64,000 nt of DNA, taken from Symsagittifera roscoffensis (lineage: Eukaryota; Xenacoelomorpha; Acoela; Convolutidae). Positions 23,108 to 33,545 of this stretch are shown one piece after another. The DNA lies in NCBI RefSeq assembly GCF_963678635.1, contig NC_087067.1, positions 4,876,647-4,940,646 of the forward strand, given 5' to 3'. Every line of letters begins with the position of its first letter. Position 1 is the first letter of the stretch. Below the pieces are notes generated by a model, which saw only the letters and a list, made by a program, of their open reading frames with translations, was not told the DNA's origin and did no database searches. Both the position numbers and the translations under genes were made by a program.

Positions 23108-23125
23108 AGACTTATGGTCGCACCA
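23108..23125 (-). other. Primer-binding site of the LTR element
   Basis: Two bases inside the 5' LTR the minus strand begins TGGTGCGACCATAAGTCT. TGG complements the CCA end of a tRNA, and the spacing of two bases is normal. The implied tRNA 3' end is ...GGTCGCACCA; I cannot assign the isoacceptor with certainty. Confidence 0.75.
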
Positions 23126-23127
23126 GA

Positions 23128-23509
23128 TGAGTTGGGACGTATCTCTAACTCATAGAGTAATTTCAGATAGGGTACACCGTCTGCTCGTCACGCTATTTTA
23201 TTTTCGGCCGGATAGATTTGTGCAACTTCTTAGTCTAATACCGATCTTAATCTTACTCTTATATTTCTTAGTCTCAATAGATCTAGAGTATACTGGTTTG
23301 TTACGAGTTGGTCTCTTGGAAAAGGCAACTAAGTTGTAAGTTAAATTCAGAATGCTCTGGTGCTGAAATTACAAGTAATTTCAGCACTTACAAATAAATG
23401 GGTTGTTAGTTAGATGGATTATGATTGGTTAGTCTTTAATATTTTATAGGGATAAATTATCTAATTTATAACCAATAATAATAATATATATAGTTTGGAT
23501 CAGGTTCCA
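23128..23509 (-). repeat. 5' LTR of the Ty3-like element
   Basis: 382 bp, TG...CA ends. On the minus strand a TATA box (TATAAA, 23443-23448) is followed some 240 bases later by AATAAA (23197-23202). Together these give a plausible U3-R-U5 order. It differs from 4580-4956 by roughly 18 substitutions and a 5-bp AT indel by eye. Confidence 0.95.
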
Positions 23510-23513
23510 GTTC
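23510..23513. repeat. Target-site duplication, right copy (GTTC)
   Basis: Matches 4576-4579. Removing the element and one copy joins 4579 directly to 23514. Confidence 0.85.
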
Positions 23514-23969
23514 TGTGAAATTTAAGGTCGACTGCCGGCTGATTACTACGTCGAAGGGCGGTTTACTCGTAGCTTTTTTTCGTCTGCAATTATTATTGAA
23601 ACAACCGGTAGTTTGAAATGCTTGTTAAAACACCAAAAATTGAGATTTATTCTGGACACAAATATTTTACAGAGCACAAAAAGCACAACACTTTCTTGAT
23701 TCTAAAAATTAGAATTAGTTACAAAAGGAAGAAAATCATCTGTCCCAAAAACAGACCGTGGTCTTGTTGACAATAGAGTAGAAGCACTAGATATTGATCT
23801 ATGAACATATTCAAAAACCAAAAGATTATTTAAAACCATGCCAACACAGGAGCACAATTTTGGCTTCTCAAATTTAAATCAAGATTGTTTCAGATAATTT
23901 CAGATGTTTACAGCGAGAAGCCAATAATTTAAAATAAAAAAAATAAAAAGAAATTTAGTGGCTTATTAG
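23514..23969. other. Host sequence right of the retroelement
   Basis: No exon that would continue the lectin domain is seen, and no frame of note. Confidence 0.5.
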
Positions 23970-24714
23970 ATCCCGCACCGAGCGCCCATGGATTCTAATT
24001 GATTATAATGGATTCCCGAGACAAAAATAATCGATTATAATCCATTACGGATGTAAAATTCAGACCACGAAATTGATTATATTGCCATTATAATCGATTT
24101 TTTTTGAGAAAAAATAATCCATTATAATCCATTATAATCGATTATAATCGATTATAATCCATTATTTTTGTCACTGAAATTGATTATTTTGTCAAAAAAA
24201 TCCATTATAATTGATTATTTATGAGGCAAGAAAATCCATTATAATCCATTATAATCGATTATGATCGATTATTTATGAGTTAAAAAAATCAATTTTAATC
24301 CTTTATAATCGATTATAATCCATTTTAGTTAGCTAATTCAGCGATTCTATTTTTAGTTCTAATTATACCTGGAAGAAAAAAAGCAAGTTTAAAGATGTAA
24401 AATTACAAAACTGCAAATATACGAAAACATGCATATATATAAAATTCTCATTACTGTTTTAAAATACTGAAAAAAAACTTTTTGAAAAATCAGAAATATA
24501 TATAAGATTTTGTGCACAAAAAATGCAATCAAATCATGAAAATCATCAACATAAAGAAGATTTTGTGCACAAAAAATTTAATAATCCCATGCGAAATTAT
24601 GAAAAACTAAGGGAATTTGGACACAATTTTATGCAATAAAATGAAGAAAATCATCAATGTATACAAAATTTTGTGCACAAAAAATTTAATAATCTAATGG
24701 AAAAATATGGGGAG

Positions 24715-24870
24715 ATCCTAATGGAGACGGGGGAGGAGGATAATGGTATAGGGGGAGATTTTCAACCCCCTCTCTCCTCTCCCTCATAAAGTATAGGGGT
24801 ATAGGGGGAGGAGAGAGGGGGTTGAAAATCTCCCCCTATACTTTATCCTCCCCCCCGTCTCCATTAGGAT
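24715..24870. repeat. Near-perfect 65-68 bp inverted repeat (hairpin)
   Basis: The arms are 24715-24783 and 24803-24870, separated by about 20 bases. They are purine/pyrimidine-rich blocks (start ATCCTAATGGAGACGGG) and complement each other almost everywhere apart from a few G-run and AATGG/AAAG differences. It is the strongest hairpin in the window, probably a MITE nested in the larger inverted-repeat element. Confidence 0.85.
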
Positions 24871-25167
24871 TTGTTAGGTAACTTGATGGGGGGGGGGGAA
24901 TATAATATATAACAAATAATAGAAAAATAATAGAAAAATTATAATAGAAAAATATACATATAGAAAATTGCTTAAAAGAAAGAGGCAAAATTAATTAAAA
25001 AGAGCAAACGGCCTAATTTAGAAGAATTTTGCATAAAAAAGAATTTAGCCTAAAAAGCTAGACAGGGGGGGGGGGCTGCGAGTCAAATCTACTTCATAGC
25101 CCACAAAAAAAAATTAATTAAATTTTGAAAAAAAAACTTAAACCCGGAATCTAGCGGAAAATTGGAT

Positions 25168-25449
25168 TTAACCAATTTTCTCATGTCGCAGAAGATTCAA
25201 AAAATTCTTCTCTGCGATTTGGTGCACAGCTGAAAAATCTCGGTCGAACATGGCAGTTACAATGGCAAATGGTATTCTTAAACAAAAAAGATTTTCTACA
25301 TGTTTTTGAGGTACATAATTCAACCCCCCCAGTAAAGTAGAATTCAAATCTAATGATTTTAATAAGTCCTCTTTGTTTGCGAAAACATTAACCATAATAG
25401 CTGCCCGCTCCGACCAATTAATTGAAATAAATGTTTCCGAGAAAGACAA
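25168..25449 (-). pseudogene. Unidentified frame inside the inverted-repeat element
   Basis: 93 codons with normal protein composition (MSFSETFISINWSERAAIMV; FDRDFSAVHQIAEKNFLNLL). It might be a remnant of the element's transposase, since it is the only protein-like frame between the inverted ends. No catalytic motif is visible and the family is not recognised. Confidence 0.35.
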
Positions 25450-26043
25450 CCACCCGCCGCTGGTAAAAGTAAAAACTGGTGAGTAATGATCATATCCCGG
25501 GTAAAATTTTAAAATAACTTTACGAATGACTCATGGTACCTAGGTACACTAATAAATGAGCGAAATACAGTTTGTTCTCAAAACGTCTTTTTTGAGGTTG
25601 CCCGATTTTAAAATTTTTTGATCAAAAATTTGAAAAAAAATTTAAAAATATGAAATATTGTGAAAAAAGGCAATCCGAACTATAAATACCAAATAAAATT
25701 GTAAAACCAGATAAACTCTAAGTGATGGCTGCCGAGCGTTTTAGGATTTCAATCGATTATAATGGATCATAACTCAAACTCAAATGTTGTGGAATAAACA
25801 CAAAAAAAACGGTTATAATCGATTAAATTGATTATAATGGATTTTATTGCTTCGAAAAATAGTGTCATTATAATCGATTTTTAATGGATTATAATCGATT
25901 ATAATGGATTTTATTGCTTCGAAAAATAGTGTCATTAAAATCGATTTTTAATGGATTATAATCGATTATTTTGTAATTTCAAAGACACTGTCTATATAAT
26001 GACAATATAATCGATTAGGATCCATGGGAGCTCGGTGAGGGAT

Positions 26044-28230
26044 TCGCCTTGATCTTGACATATCTTGTTCAAAATTTCAGTCCACTGACTTACCTACTTT
26101 TTTTCTCGAATCTTTTACTTCCAATGTCATACTTTTCTGTCATAGCATCAAATAACAAATTTCTTTGTGTGTAATGAATTTCAGCTGTGTTTTCAGCCGC
26201 GACCCAACTCACATTGCCCCAATTTTTATCATTTAATCAGAAGTTTTCTTGAGTATTGATTTTGACCCAGTTTTTTCGACCATTGAAACGTATTCAGTGG
26301 TTTAATTTTTTTCTTTTCGATTTTCCAGGCAAAATCAAATACCGCGAAAAAACATCCGAGAAGAGATTAATCAAAATACAGCCTTTTCAGTCGTGATTCC
26401 AAAAACTTTTCCAAAAAACATCTCGGATGAATGTATGAAAATTGAATTTATGAAAAAGACTGTTCGTATCAAGGTATAGGTCAGGAAATATTTGAATTTA
26501 TGAAAAAGATTGTTCGTATCAAGGTAAAGGTCAGTGATTTGAGTGGATTATTGGATTCGCCTTGGTCTTGCCTTTTTTCCTTGATAATTGCCTAGTTTTG
26601 TCCTCCTTCACAATAACTGATTCACTCCATCAATTTTTTGCATAAGGCAGATAAAAAATATGCAATCTAATGAGACCACAATGAAGGATAATTTAACAAC
26701 ACAAACCTAATTTCTGTGAAAACATTTGATCACATCAAAATTAGTTTTTATATCAATTTAACAAGCGTTTATTAAGTTTTATTCTGAAGAGTTACGGAAG
26801 TTTCAATTTTAACATCATCATTTTTCTCTCGAATTTTCATCTATAATACTACATTGGTTGAAGAATTTAGAAACAGCGTGGTTTCACAGAAAATTTTATT
26901 AGCAATTAGATAAATTCAAATCCATTGTGAAACTATAATTGATCAAACTTATAAATTTCTTCTTAAGAAAACGGTTTTTTTTTTCAACCAATTAAGCTTT
27001 TCGATGAACAAAAGCTTTGAACAGTACAAAGATAGTCTGTTTGTATTCTAGTGAAAAAAATGCCAGTAGTAACTTAGCAGAGTTCATCTTTGATGACAGT
27101 TTTTGGTTCTGTTTTTATGGATTTTGACAGGTCTTGTTTAAAATTTCAGTCCACTGACTCACCTACTTTTTTTCTCGAATCTTTTACTTCCAATGTCATA
27201 CTTTTCTGTCATAGTATCAAATAACAAGTTTCCTTGTGTGTGCTGAATTTCAGCTGTGTTTTCAGCCGCGACCCAACTGACATTGCCCGAATTTTTATCA
27301 TTTAATCAGAACTTTTCTTGAGTTTGGTTTTTGACCCAGTTTTTTCGACCATTGAAACGTATGCAGTGGTTTAATTTTTTTTTTCGTTTTCCAGGCAAAA
27401 TCAAATACCGCGAAAAAGCATCCGAGAAGAGATAAATCGTATTACAGCCCTTTCAGTCGTGATTTCGAAAAATTTTCCAAAAAACAATCTCAGTGTCGCG
27501 CAGAACCGGGACAAAAAATGTGATGCTTAGTCTAATATCTTATTCTACAAAAAAATAAAGGGTAGGCACTTTATAATAGAAAAGTCGCTCAATACTATTA
27601 ATTGAGCCTGAAATTTTTTATTCTAAGACTTAAATCTAGTAAACATCTTTCAAAAGTTTGTGAGCGCCATATGGCGTAAAACAATCATAAAAACTTCAAA
27701 ATATTTTTTTCATGAAGCTTGAGAAAAAATTATTTGAAGAAAAAAAAATTTATTGTAGTTTTCTGAGAAAATAGTTGAACATTTTGCGGTATATTTTTCG
27801 CTTTATTTTCCTTTTCTAATTCGACATGAGCTAAATTAGCTGGAAAAAATGAATATTTTATAGATAATATTATTGCCCTAAATAGTACAAAGATAATCTC
27901 TTCGTATTCTAGCGAAAAATCTCCTAGCAGTAAGTCAGCAAAATCCATTTTGGTAACATTTTTGGTTTTTCGCTTTTAAGGATTTCAACAGCTGTTTTTT
28001 TGAAAATTCAAACCAGTGACTCACCCATTTGTTTTTCGAAGATATTACTTTCACTGTCAAGAGCACAGCATTCTTTTTTTTTCATTGTATATTATACAGG
28101 TTTCTGTGAGGTTTCTGAAATTCAGCTGTGTTTTCAGCTTCAACCCATCTCAAATGGCCGCATTGCTATCATTTACCTAGACAGTTCACAGATTTTTTTT
28201 CTGGTCCATTTTTCGTTCCGACCATTGAAA
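26044..28230. repeat. Duplicated repeat block, first copy
   Basis: Contains units that begin near CACTGACTCACCTACTTTTT and end near GGCAAAATCAAATACCGCG, at about 26085-26440 and 27150-27500, with a related third at about 28010-28310. Between them lies a roughly 0.65-kb segment starting GAAAAAGACTGTTCGTATC. The same order and near-identical sequence recur at 43930-46800. The ATG of the ancestral signal-peptide exon is lost in the first two units. No other gene is seen. Confidence 0.8.
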
Positions 28231-28294
28231 ATGGTCCGAAAAAGTTCGGTTGGGTTTGCGTTGGTTATTTTTCTTATTTTTCACGCAAAAACAG
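28231..28294 (+). CDS. Putative signal-peptide first exon, copy 1
   Basis: ATG 28231 starts MVRKSSVGFALVIFLIF followed by HAKT and a splice donor (ACAG/GTACTG). The basic start and hydrophobic core are those of a secretory signal. A second copy at 46798-46861 keeps the frame, the core and the donor despite about a dozen base changes. No continuing exon can be found: the 12.4-kb insert starts 40 bases downstream. Confidence 0.45.
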
Positions 28295-28347
28295 GTACTG
28301 AAAATTTTAACTGATTGGGTTGAGATTTATATCATCCCGGGATGACC

Positions 28348-31069
28348 TCCATAGACCGAAAATGCTAATCATACATTTTCATAAACTTAGTCTATGGAAA
28401 AATGCTAATCATAGAATTTTCATAAATTTTTGCAAAATGAGTTTAATGGAAATTCAAAGGTATTTTATTGTTGTTTTGGTATCGAAATTGGTATCTCTTC
28501 ATTAAAAAAAGGAAAAAAAATGGTATCAAAAAAATGCTAATCATACAATTTCCATATATGGAAATTGTATGATTAGCATTTTTTTTTTAAATTTTTTTTT
28601 GAAAAAAACGCTTTGAACAATCAATTCGACTGCTGGCAAAACTTTGAGGCGTTTTTTGGGCTGCTACAACTGAAACTTTGACTTTTTTTTATTTTCGTTT
28701 TTTGACAAAAAAAACACTAGTCATACAGTTTCCATATATGAAAATTGCATGACTAGCGTTTTTTAGAAATAAAAACCAAATTTGAAAGAAAGAATCCAAA
28801 ATTTCCAGATTGTACATAATTGAATCAGCACATTAATTTGATGAACTTGATGTGAACTGTTTGCAGTGACTCGTTTGCTTAAAATAGACTTTGTCAGACA
28901 TCAAAAATTTCAAAAAAAAACACGTGTTTTTCCGAGAATCAATGACAAATCATGATAGGTTCTTCTTCTAGAAAGCGTTCTTAGTTTTAATTTAGCAAAG
29001 GTGGAAAGACAATACGGTTCGTTTGCGATCATTTAAAGCAAGAGTATTGTTGTCTATGGATGTATTATAATTTTTTCCTTTTTTTCAAGTAAAAATCTTA
29101 TATCACGAATAATCATTGGGATGGTTCGGGGAACATACTTTTTGAAACCTTCTCGGACGTGATTCAAACCAGCTCGAAGTTTGAGAACTTGTCTCTATAG
29201 AGAAAAAACTGAGCCGGAAAGTTTCAGATTTAGTCTATTTTTTAGTGAGTAGGTCATAAAGTGCCTGCTCGCTCGCTTTACCTGCTTGAAAGCAGCTATT
29301 TTTTTTCTTATACCGAAAAGCAAGTTTTCATCACGTGAAGGCAAAACTTTGAAGCTTCAAAGAACACTTGGGTGACAATCATTTTTAACAGAACATTTGA
29401 AAATAACGTAGAAAAATCATAAAACATTTTTTCGAAATTTGCTTTCAAATGTTTTCTGATGATTTTTTTTCTTTTTTTTTTCGTTTGTTGTTCAATTTTT
29501 GATGAAAACTGTTAGGTTTTATGTCCTAACTGTGATCTACTTTTTCTAGAGGAGCCTAAAGGGCAATTTAATTAACACGAGGTCGTTCATATGATTTTTT
29601 TTGCTTCTGCTAGTTGCTCTATTTCTTGAACAAAACCTTTTTCTTTTTTTCAATGATTTTTTCTGTTTTAATTTTTTTAAGTTTTTTTCTACTGGTAATT
29701 TTTTGCCAATTCTGAAACAAATTAAGTCAAAATTTTGAGCGAGTTTGGTCATCTTGATGGAAATTCTTAAAAAAAAGCTGAATAAAGAAGATTATTAAAA
29801 AATCCTTTCTAATATCGTTGAAACGCATAATTTCTGCGTTTTTTAATTTTTTCAGAGTTTGGCGATAAATCAGAAAAATACAAGCCAAGTTTGGATTGCA
29901 TATTTGTTTTTCAATTTTGGCGTAGAAAAAAAAACAATTGCAATTTTGGTAGAAACTTCAATTTTGGTGTAATCTAGAAATAAATTATTTTTAAAATCAA
30001 CTTCGTTTTAAATTAAGCTCAAATCATTTGAAATAATGGACACATTCAAATTAGAAAATCATGACCAGCTATTGTTTTTCGGTAAAAAGGTCGTTTATCA
30101 AAATTTCGTATAGCCAGGAAAAAATCGAGCCGTATAACCTGGTTTTCGCATATGATCTGACTAAAGGTTTGGTTAGATCGACCGGCTGTTCTCGACGTTT
30201 TTTTTGAAGCTGCTTTCGAAAATCAACATGCAACAAATCATAATATATTCAACGACAAATCCGGTTGAGTCTCTGCTTTCCTCGTCGAAAGCTCGAGTAT
30301 AACTGCATCAAATAAATTCATTCCATTTTGTCATTTATTCGTCGACGACGGTTGATACTTGTACTAACTGTAATTGAAATAGAGATTGTAGAATGCGCAC
30401 AGCCAAAACCGTAGGGTCAATGATGTCTGTTTTTTCAGAAAGACGCTTCGATGACGTCAACTGTCGTTCTCGAACTGCGGGTTTGGCTTTTCTGAAGATA
30501 CTCACTAAGCTTTATGCCAACCTTACAAGAAAAGCTGCGGGTTTCAATTTATTGCTTAAGGCGCTGCACCGCACCTTGAATTGATCGGGTCCAGCAGCAA
30601 TGAAAAAAGCTAACGGGTGATGGCTATCAATAGTTTTTTCTCTTGGCGAGTAACTTCTATATAATTTTTGGCAGGACAATAGCAGCAGTTTTGTTGGAGC
30701 TAACAGGAATAGTTTTATAAGAAATTTAAAATGTTATTACAAACTTTTTCGAACATTTTGTGCATCATCAGGATTAAAAATTTTATATTAAAATAATTAC
30801 AAAACGATCAAAGATCTTAAAAATGAAAAATATGTCTAAAAATGCTCTAAAACTTTTCGACCAATCAAATTTAAACAACTGTAATTACATAATAAATTAC
30901 GTAATCATTAATAACATTTTCCGGTAAATTTCTTTTTTTTTCTTTTTTTTGTTCGTTCATGGTTAATAAATTTCGACTTTTGAATGTTTTTGATTCTGAC
31001 ATGTCAGTTTTATAATTTTCAGCAATGTTATACATAAACTACAATTTAAGTGATAATTTTCTAAATTAA
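28348..31069. other. Insert interior, no gene recognised
   Basis: Fold-back words up to about 28770, then AT-rich DNA. A less AT-rich stretch at about 30120-30600 has a 63-codon plus-strand frame (30393-30584) with no known motif. It could be decayed mobile-element coding sequence. Confidence 0.5.
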
Positions 31070-31345
31070 TTAGCTCCTGAATTCATCGCGTGTGTTGATC
31101 CTCGGCTTCTCCCTCCAAATATGCAAAGCCTCTAGTGTGAGTAGCTTATGAGTGTTGGCTGCTTGATCATTGATTTCTGACTTCAAGTCAGCAAAACCGC
31201 CTACCTCCTTAATACAATCTAACAAGTGTTGCCCTACTGGGGTGTCTTCTTTAGGGTTTTCATCGACCCTCGTGGCTAAATGTCGGTCTGTCTAGACGAC
31301 ATAGGTGGAGTTACATCCACTACATCTAAGCTTTAACTCAGTTCA
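31070..31345 (-). pseudogene. Penelope-like GIY-YIG endonuclease relic
   Basis: Minus-strand translation gives a cysteine pair (RCSGCNSTYVV), then after one stop (TAG at 31292-31294) TDRHLATRVDE, TPVGQHLLDC and finally LLTLEALHIWREKPRINTRDE before TAA. This succession, a CX2C pair, the TYV strand, the R.L..R motif, the P.GQH..DC segment and the LEA..I....P..N.RDE end, is the C-terminal GIY-YIG nuclease of Penelope-like retroelements. The fragment is about 90 codons; the reverse transcriptase upstream (towards 31560) is not recognisable. Confidence 0.75.
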
Positions 31346-31349
31346 CGAG

Positions 31350-32708
31350 CAAAGGAAGTTTTGAGGGATGGCAAGCATATTTTCAGTTTTCAGAATGGAT
31401 GGCAAGAATACTTTTCTTTGCATTGCCGATTGAAATCCTGAAGCTTTCTTGTCGCTCATACTCAAAGATTTCAGGATGATGTATAATCCATCTAGAGCAA
31501 CTCGTTAAGGTGAGCCTCACAGCGAATGATGCGCTGTTGTCGGTCATGTTCTAAGCAGTATTAGATCTAAGAAAATTGACTGACAATAATTTGAATTTCA
31601 CCATGTGTTAATTTCAAAGTTTTTCTTTCCGTTATTAAGTTGAAGCTGCAATTTTCTCACTGAAAATGCTATGTAGATGGTCGTTTTTGATTGCAAATGC
31701 ACTTTGGCAGCAATTTGAAAATGTTGGCTGCAATTTTTGGTAATCAATTCCAACATAGATTTTCAAAACTTTCTTCCGACATCCAAATTTTTTCTTCATT
31801 TTTTTTAAAAATGGTGCAACTACTTTTACGAATTGCCGTCTTATCAATTTACTAATTGGTTGAGCATAATTCTAAGCTGCAGTGATTTTGCTCCGACGAT
31901 GCCTTATATCGGTAATAATATCACACCCTGTGATTGCCCAAATATAATTTTTCAGATTTTTTTCCGACTGTCTCTTTTTTTTTTCATTCATTTCTTATAA
32001 TGGTGTAACCTTTTTTGCTAATTGCCGTCTACCTATTTACTTATTGGTTGAGTGTAATTCTAACCCGCAGTGATTTTGCTCCAATGATGCCTTATATAGG
32101 TAATAATATCACACCCTGTGATTGCTTCGGAGTCATAGTTCAGGGGGCCACGACCTGTGGGTTGTCTTCTCACTTCAGGTTGAGTACTTCCTAGATTTTC
32201 TCGGAAACGATCGCGCCGCTAAGGTTTTTTACATGCTTCAATACGTCGTTGTTCCCTTTCCAACTGTATGTTGGCTATGTTTAATCATAAGGGTCGTTAG
32301 GGTTCAAGGAAGCTTATATGCCATAATTGATTTGTTAGTGGGAGCAAAATTATCTTTTTTCACTTTATATGACGTGTGGGGGGATGTTAAAAATTTTATT
32401 TCGTTGCATTTAAATTGTTCATGTTATTTGCGCTTCATAAACCTTAAAAGGCACTCGGAACATTCAGGGCTTTGAGGAGAAGTCTTGTCCTCTCGTGTTC
32501 GATGTTTCATTTCAATCGATACTCATTTCGGTTAGTTTTTTTCCAGCAGAAATGGTGGAGCTCTTTCTCCATTTTGTTTGGCCATTTATTTCAAGCAGTC
32601 CGAGCACGGCCTATTTTATTGCTCGTTCTTTTGACATCCTGAAGACACACAGCCATATGTTTTTAGCTCATTTTTTGTTTTTCATCGGATAGATTTTACA
32701 CTCAAAGT
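31350..32708. repeat. Degenerate duplicated repeats
   Basis: A segment of about 170 bp around TTGCTCCGACGATGCCTTATAT is doubled (about 31790-31960 and 31960-32130) and occurs again at about 33885. The stretch 32060-32250 matches 33885-34075. The frame at 32122-32475 is carried by this repeat and changes at second codon positions between copies, so it is not treated as a gene. Confidence 0.6.
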
Positions 32709-33545
32709 CAGGGATGTAAAAAAATATATTGTATTTAAATATATTGAAAATAAATACATTTAAATAATTTATTTTCCAGTTCAAAAAATGGAATATATTT
32801 ATTTTTCCTAACAATTATTGTTTGAATTGCAAAGCAGGTTTCCAACATAACTCGGCCAATAATTGAAGCTTGGCTTGGCTTGGCTAATTGATACTCAGAG
32901 TCCTCATTATTTACGGCGATTCCCAGAAGGCAAAAATTAAATTTTGCTGATAATTAAGTCAAAAAAAAAGCAAACTCCTTCAATAAAAATATACGTTTTG
33001 TAGGGGAATATTTTATTTCGGGGTCTACTGTGCAATAAACGGATGTCCGCATTTTAATAGCTGCTTATTATGTATGGGGGCAATTGGTAAATTTCAACAG
33101 CAAGCACATAGACGGTTGCGAGGATTATTGGGTTAAATACAGATATTTGCTGATAATTTGGTCAAAAAGAAAGCAAACTCCTTCAGTTGTTGACGAAGAA
33201 GGTTGAACGAAAAGTGGAGGAGTCTTTACCTCAAACGTTTGGGTTAGACAATGACGGATGGAGTTAAGGAGGAACCGGTACCCATTATATGGCCGTCTGG
33301 TCCTCGGAGATTATCGAAAAAGAATTCTCCCTATCAACTTTGAAGGACAAATATTTTTGTTCATTAATAAAACACTTTGGAACGCTTTCACTGTTAATGA
33401 AATCATCAATTCATGATTGTTCAGAATTTTTTCTCCCCGTCAGGAAACATTTAAATATATTTTTATATTTAATTTTCTCCTCAAAAATATAAATATATTT
33501 ATTTTTTTTGAAAAAATATAGTAAATATATTTTTTTACATCCCTG
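32709..33545 (+). mobile_element. hAT-type transposon relic
   Basis: Ends are CAGGGATGTAAAAAAATATA (32709) and its exact complement ending CATCCCTG at 33545. Flanks read CTCAAAGT on the left and CTCAAGTA on the right, an 8-bp hAT duplication with slight decay. Inside, the plus strand at about 33212-33312 encodes LPQTFGLDNDGWS, a stop, then THYMAVWSSE, resembling the DGW / THY segment of hAT transposases, with further pieces after it. At 837 bp it is far too short for an active copy. Confidence 0.75.

Larger units (their letters stand above)
4580..23509 (-). mobile_element. 18.9-kb Ty3-like LTR element with env (endogenous retrovirus-like), decayed
   Basis: Two direct repeats of 377 and 382 bp, each beginning TG and ending CA, are flanked by the 4-bp duplication GTTC. 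The element therefore has its original ends and arrived by a single integration. All recognisable genes read on the minus strand. In that direction the order is 5' LTR, primer-binding site, leader, gag, protease, reverse transcriptase, RNase H, integrase, env-like gene, extra 3' frame, non-coding tail, 3' LTR. Pol order with integrase after RNase H and a GPY module defines the Ty3/gypsy type. The plus strand is strikingly rich in G and T (coding strand rich in A and C). By eye the LTRs differ at about 5% of sites plus a 5-bp indel, and every gene has stops or frameshifts, so the copy is old and inactive. At 18.9 kb it is far longer than the usual 5-12 kb. Confidence 0.95.
23970..26043. mobile_element. 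Inverted-repeat element with AT-rich ClaI-motif arrays
   Basis: The two ends are inverted copies. Left, ATCCCGCACCGAGCGCCCAT (23970) followed by GGATTCTAATTGATTATA; right, the complement with a few changes ending CTCGGTGAGGGAT at 26043. Each end continues into many degenerate copies of ATAATCGATTATAATCCATT-type words (about 24000-24330 and 25745-26010), so the ends together can fold. The interior is AT-rich and holds a long hairpin (24715-24870) and one minus-strand frame (25449-25168). No target duplication is evident. It may be a fold-back DNA transposon or a non-autonomous derivative. Confidence 0.65.

Noticed and set aside
32122-32475. Plus-strand frame with a similar frame at 33947-34267
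   Set aside because: Differences between the two copies fall freely at second codon positions, so the likeness is that of a DNA repeat, not a selected protein.
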